Of a DNA stretch of 64,000 bases, positions 60,290 to 64,000 are shown piece after piece. Source of the DNA: Prochilodus magdalenae (lineage: Eukaryota > Chordata > Actinopteri > Characiformes > Prochilodontidae). The stretch is taken from NCBI GenBank assembly GCA_024036415.1, contig JAMWET010000727.1, forward strand, positions 233,501 to 297,500, in the 5' to 3' direction. Each line of letters begins with the position of its first letter. The first letter of the stretch is position 1. The notes under the pieces were generated by a model. The model worked only from the letters and a program-made list of their open reading frames with translations, was not told where the DNA came from and did no database searches. Made by a program: the position numbers and the translations under genes.

Positions 60290-60784
60290 GTAAGAAAATG
60301 TCCATTTTTGTAATGTGAGATGTTGTTGCTTTTTTATGGATTCTTTATGTTTTTACTTAAGACATACTGTAGCTGGGTTAGCGTCAGTTTAGAGAGAGTT
60401 TTGCTATGTACTTTGTAAGGGATTTTTGTATGGGTCAAAGTCTATGTGCAGTTTCTCAAAATTTTCCCTTACCAGCGTTCTGTTACTCATGGTTATACAG
60501 GAGTTCCATCAACAAGAAATCAGCACAGTTTAGCTTTTCACTCAGCATCCTTTCTTTGCCGGGGCGATTATAGCTTGTTGACACCACAGACTGCTGGAAG
60601 TTGGAAGCTCTGGGAATGAATGGGATTTTTTTTTTTAAACATACCCATTCTGTATCCTGTGCTCAAACAAAACGTTTCCAAACCCGACATGTTTCGTCCT
60701 ATGTAAATCTTTGGTCATGAATCACATCTTCCTCTGACTTATGAAGTCATTAAAAAATCAAAATGTGAATTTTCCTGCATGCAA

Positions 60785-60882
60785 GCTAACACTGCAGCAC
60801 ACTCAACTGTCATCATAACACCTTACAATAACACCTTACCGCTAACACTGCAGCACACTCAACTGTCATCATAACACCTTAC
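60785..60882. repeat. recent 56-base tandem duplication
   Basis: The 42-base block at 60785-60826 recurs without a mismatch at 60841-60882, with a period of 56 bases; the spacer itself repeats the ATAACACCTTAC end of the block. Perfect identity suggests a young duplication or an assembly/polymorphic length difference. Confidence 0.9.
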
Positions 60883-60906
60883 CAATTAACCCGCACAAAA
60901 CAGCTA

Positions 60907-61188
60907 GATTTAGATTTTAATCCCACTGTGGGGAAATTTAGCCTCCGCATTTTACCCATCCATGAAGTGAAACACCCACAAACACACTCACTAGTGAATA
61001 CACACACTAGGGGGCAGTGAGCACACTTACCCGGAGTGGTGGGCAGCCCTATCCACCGCGCCCGGGGAGCAGTTGGGGGTTAGGTGCCTTGCTCAAGAGC
61101 ACCTAAGTTACTGTCAGTTCAGGGAATCGAACCGCTGACCCTCCGGTCACAAGGCTGGTTCCCTAACCTCCAGCCCACGACTGCCCCG
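60907..61188 (-). mobile_element. tRNA-derived SINE, nearly complete copy
   Basis: Minus-strand copy with head CGGGGCAGTCGTGGGCTGGA ending at 61188, a B box GGTTCGATTCC (seen as GGAATCGAACC near 61126) and the body GGTGCTCTTGAGCAAGG. The tail passes through CATGGATGGG and CCCCACTGTGGGATTAAAAT at its left end. It is little diverged from the copy at 61711-61994. Confidence 0.85.
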
Positions 61189-61710
61189 TAGTGAAGTTGC
61201 TTGGGCAGTAGTTGAGTACATTGGGAGCAGTTGGTGTTATATAGTAGTATTGAAGTTTGATAATAGATTTACCTTTATGCAACATCATTTCAATGAGTGG
61301 TAGCTCGTTATAAACATGGACTTATCAATGTTTATATTTTAGCTGCACAACAACTTTATTATAAAAAGACTTCCAATATAACCAGTTCTTACATAGTTAC
61401 ATTTAGCTTGTTGGAAAGTCTCCACAAGTGGGGGTTATGAGCACTCAGGTAGCTTTTGCTGCTTTGTAAATGTGGTGCTTTGCATCATTGACACTGTGTG
61501 TTCTCATGTGGCTGTGCTAAGCTTATGTGCTGTAGTGTATTTATGTTATATGTCAAAAGTATTTTACACAAAATATTTTAAAAAGCAATGATTGTTATGA
61601 TCAATATTTTATTAGCAAGTAAGCGCATGGAACACTAGAACCATGTACACAGAGTTATTCCCTTAGGGTTCTTTACAACAGGCATAGCGAAGATTGAATA
61701 GTTACAATTA

Positions 61711-61994
61711 GATTTTTAGATTTAGATTTTAATCCCTTGTTGATCCCACAGTGGGGAAATTTAGTCTCCACATTTAACCCATCCGTGAAGTGAAACACCC
61801 ACAAGTGAATACACACACTAGGGGGCAGTGAGCACACTTACCCGGAGCGGTGGGCAGCCCTATCCACGACGCAGTTGGGGGTTAGGTGCCTTGCTCAAGG
61901 GCACCTCAGTCGTTGCTGTCAGTTCAGGGAATCGAACCGGCGACCCTCCGGTCACAAGGCTGGTTCCCTAATCTCCAGCCCACGACTGCCCCGC
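61711..61994 (-). mobile_element. tRNA-derived SINE abutting a tRNA-Asp-like gene
   Basis: Minus-strand copy: head GCGGGGCAGTCGTGGGCTGG from 61994, B box at about 61929-61939, body with CCCTTGAGCAAGGCACC, tail CCCCACTGTGGGATCAACAA followed by an AT-rich end. A short deletion removes part of the CTCCCCGGGCGC segment. Its head begins only five bases past the 3' end of the tRNA-Asp-like gene, on the same strand. Confidence 0.85.
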
Positions 61995-61999
61995 AAAGG

Positions 62000-62071
62000 T
62001 TTCTCGTTGGGGAATCGAACCCCGGTCTTCCGCGTGACAGGCAGAGATACTGTCCACTATACTAACGAGGA
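62000..62071 (-). tRNA. tRNA-Asp(GTC)-like gene
   Basis: A 72-base cloverleaf on the minus strand from 62071: acceptor TCCTCGT pairs with ACGAGAA with one C-A mismatch at the second pair. The A box TTAGTATAGTGG and the B box GGTTCGATTCC are intact. The anticodon stem is TCTGC/GCGGA (one G-U pair) with loop CTGTCAC, giving anticodon GTC. The T stem CCGGG/CCCCA-type arm is close to canonical vertebrate tRNA-Asp, which has the same 72-base length. Differences from the canonical gene lie in the D loop (GGACAG), anticodon stem and acceptor. Only TTT follows as a terminator. It could be a weakly active gene or a recent tRNA pseudogene. Confidence 0.75.
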
Positions 62072-62323
62072 GTGATTAGATATCAATAGAAGGAAAATAA
62101 TAGTGATACCGTTGATGGTCAGTGGCACACAACAGGCAAAGGACATGTCGCTGAGAAACAGTGTAGTAATAATAATAATTATAATGTTAATGTTTACAAT
62201 AATAATAACACAGTTAAACTTAATTAACTTAAACAGAGGCTAAGGTCATCTTTCATAAAAGATAAAAGTAATCGTGCTACAGTGACAACAGGCATTTTGT
62301 TTGCCGTTGCAAACAAACCTACA

Positions 62324-62550
62324 TCTGTCTTGTGACCGGATTGGTTGGCAGTTTGATCTCCTGAACCGATAAGACATTAATGTGCCCTTAACCTTACCCC
62401 CAACTGCTCCCTTGGCTCTATGGAAAGAACTGCCTATCGCTCTGGGCAAATGTGCTCACTCCCCCCTAGTGTATGTGGTAACTAGTGTATTGGGGTTGAG
62501 GGTGGCGGGGGGGTGTTTCACCTCACGAATGGGTTAAATGCAGAAGACAG
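62324..62550 (+). mobile_element. tRNA-derived SINE, diverged copy
   Basis: Same family in + orientation: CTTGTGACCGGATTGG, a decayed B box (CAGTTTGATCTCC), CCCCAACTGCTCCC, ACTGCCTATCGCTCTGGGCA, AATGTGCTCACTCCCCCCTA, then TTTCACCTCACGAATGGGTT in the tail. The head is lost. A G-rich run (GGCGGGGGGG) has expanded inside it. Confidence 0.75.
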
Positions 62551-64000
62551 CCTCCTTCATGTGCAAGCACAAATGCCAAATGGTTTGAAAGTCTAATTCT
62601 AAGCATTGCTTCCTGGTCATGACATTAGCTTATAAACCCTATTGAAATACCTTTCTATCACCAGGAACTGCAATAAATGGGTCGACTGAAAAAAAACTAG
62701 GTACTTAAAACATGTGTCTGCATTTATGTTCGTACTCTGTCTCCGGTGAGCATAAATATTATTCTTACTGATTAGACAAAATCTACAATGAGTTCATACT
62801 GAGGCCATCGTTTTAAGTTGCGACCCCTCAGAAGCAGATGACCAGGCCAAGACATGACCTCACAGCTCAGACCCATGGTGCTAATCACAAAGTGAGTTTC
62901 ATCAGAAGAGAAAAGCCACTGAAAGATGGGGATGGATGACGGGATGAAAGAGAGGCTGAGAATGACGGCAGTGTTTCTGAGGACACACATCCCATAGCGG
63001 ATCAGGGTGGTCAGAGCTCATGTTACCTGCTGAGCGCTAGTCGAGTTGTTGGACTGTTTATTTGTAGATGACTTGGTTACGGACACAGGGATCTCTACTG
63101 ACCAGGCGTCCCAAGTCTTAATGGAGTTGATGGTTCCTGGAACACTGGTGTGATTGTTTCAGTGTACTAAAGATCTCTCAGAGCGCGTATGGAAAAAGTG
63201 CTCTACCAAAAGGTTGAGCAGTCAGTCAAGTGGTTACAAATTGCATGGTACTGATGTCATAGCAGTATCTGCATTAAAATTGGCCTTCTGTTATTAAAAA
63301 AACATCAATTGTTATAGAATACATTTCACAATTTCCCTTGGAGAAACAATTACCATGTAAATACTAACTGGGCTAACGTCTGGTGGTGTTAATAATTTCT
63401 AGTGATAATTATATTCTGCACAGATGGCATGTAACACTGTTAACAGCCATTCATAGTTCTCTTCATTCATTTGAATGGAAACCAAAATATTGCCAAACTG
63501 GCACTTTCTTTTACAAAGAGGATAGTTAATTAACCTGAACCAATAAAGCATTGCGTGTGAAAGAGAACAAACAGAGTGATATTTTATGTGCTGTGGCAGT
63601 CTATAAAAACTCGGTCTATAAAATGTTTTCTTCTCTAATGGTAAAGTAAACCCAACATAATGAGTTTGTGCGGTCAGTAACATCATGTAATTCAGCCTTA
63701 CCAAATGCACAGAAATAGCCCAGGTATCAACTGTGTCATCAGTGCCGTGCCGTAAACCGTGCTCACCTCACTTAAAGCGGTAACCATGTGTGATTTTGGT
63801 GTTTTCAAAAACATCCGTCCACATGAAAACACAGAAATAGAGTTTTAAATTCTCCTCACTGGAGAGCAATTTCCATAAAATAAATGACGTTACTCCGAGA
63901 GGAAAAAAGTATCTTTTCCAAAAATAAAAACAGTCTTGGTATAAGTGTGTGGATGAGCGAATTTGTGTGGATTAGTGCATAAGCTTCCCAAATATGGGCA
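62551..64000. other. mtor intron, right end of window
   Basis: A minus-strand frame at 62990-62772 contains FQWLFSSDETHFVIST, faintly like the centre of a DDE transposase. Nothing else is recognised. The next mtor exon is not reached. Confidence 0.4.

Noticed and set aside
61875..62075. 66-codon frame ending GNRTPVFRVTGRDTVHYTNEE-type sequence
   Set aside because: It translates the antisense of the SINE head and the tRNA-Asp-like gene; such peptides are classic false proteins.

Overview
The window is vertebrate nuclear DNA, almost certainly from a teleost fish. Two spliced genes with GT/AG introns were reconstructed, and their proteins are clearly vertebrate orthologues. The rest is intronic DNA rich in fish-type repeats: tRNA-derived SINEs, an L2/CR1-like LINE remnant, DNA-transposon remnants, a MITE and long simple repeats. 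The repeat families look otophysan (characin, catfish or cyprinid relatives), but that narrower placement rests on memory of repeat families and is tentative. There are no bacterial-type operons, CRISPR arrays or phage-like genes.

Host gene: seven consecutive coding exons of mtor (mechanistic target of rapamycin kinase) lie on the + strand between 35202 and 60289. They encode 248 residues spanning the start of the FAT domain, in phase across every junction. The 5' exons lie before the window and the 3' exons (rest of FAT, FRB, kinase, FATC) lie after it. No mtor exon was found between 1 and 35201, so this stretch is read as the 3' part of one very large intron.

Nested gene: inside that intron, on the opposite strand, is a complete five-exon angptl7 (angiopoietin-like 7), coding bases 8814 down to 5835, 338 residues. 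It has a signal peptide, a coiled coil and a fibrinogen C-terminal domain. ANGPTL7 lies antisense inside an MTOR intron in human too, so this is a conserved nested arrangement.

Layout: 1-5.3 kb, intron with a decayed LINE reverse transcriptase (2.76-3.48 kb); 5.8-8.8 kb, angptl7; 8.8-35.2 kb, intron with SINEs, an old fish repeat (15.3 kb), a roughly 1.1 kb degenerate minisatellite with higher-order periodicity (22.74-23.88 kb), a MITE (28.1 kb), a DNA transposase remnant (31.3 kb) and a 340-base GT-rich microsatellite (32.2 kb); 35.2-60.3 kb, mtor exons separated by introns of 1.9-5.6 kb; 60.3-64 kb, start of the next mtor intron, with three SINE copies and a tRNA-Asp(GTC)-like gene directly touching one of them.

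No new biological system was found. The most unusual structures are the higher-order minisatellite, the tRNA-Asp/SINE junction and two SINEs in tandem inside what looks like an older MITE.
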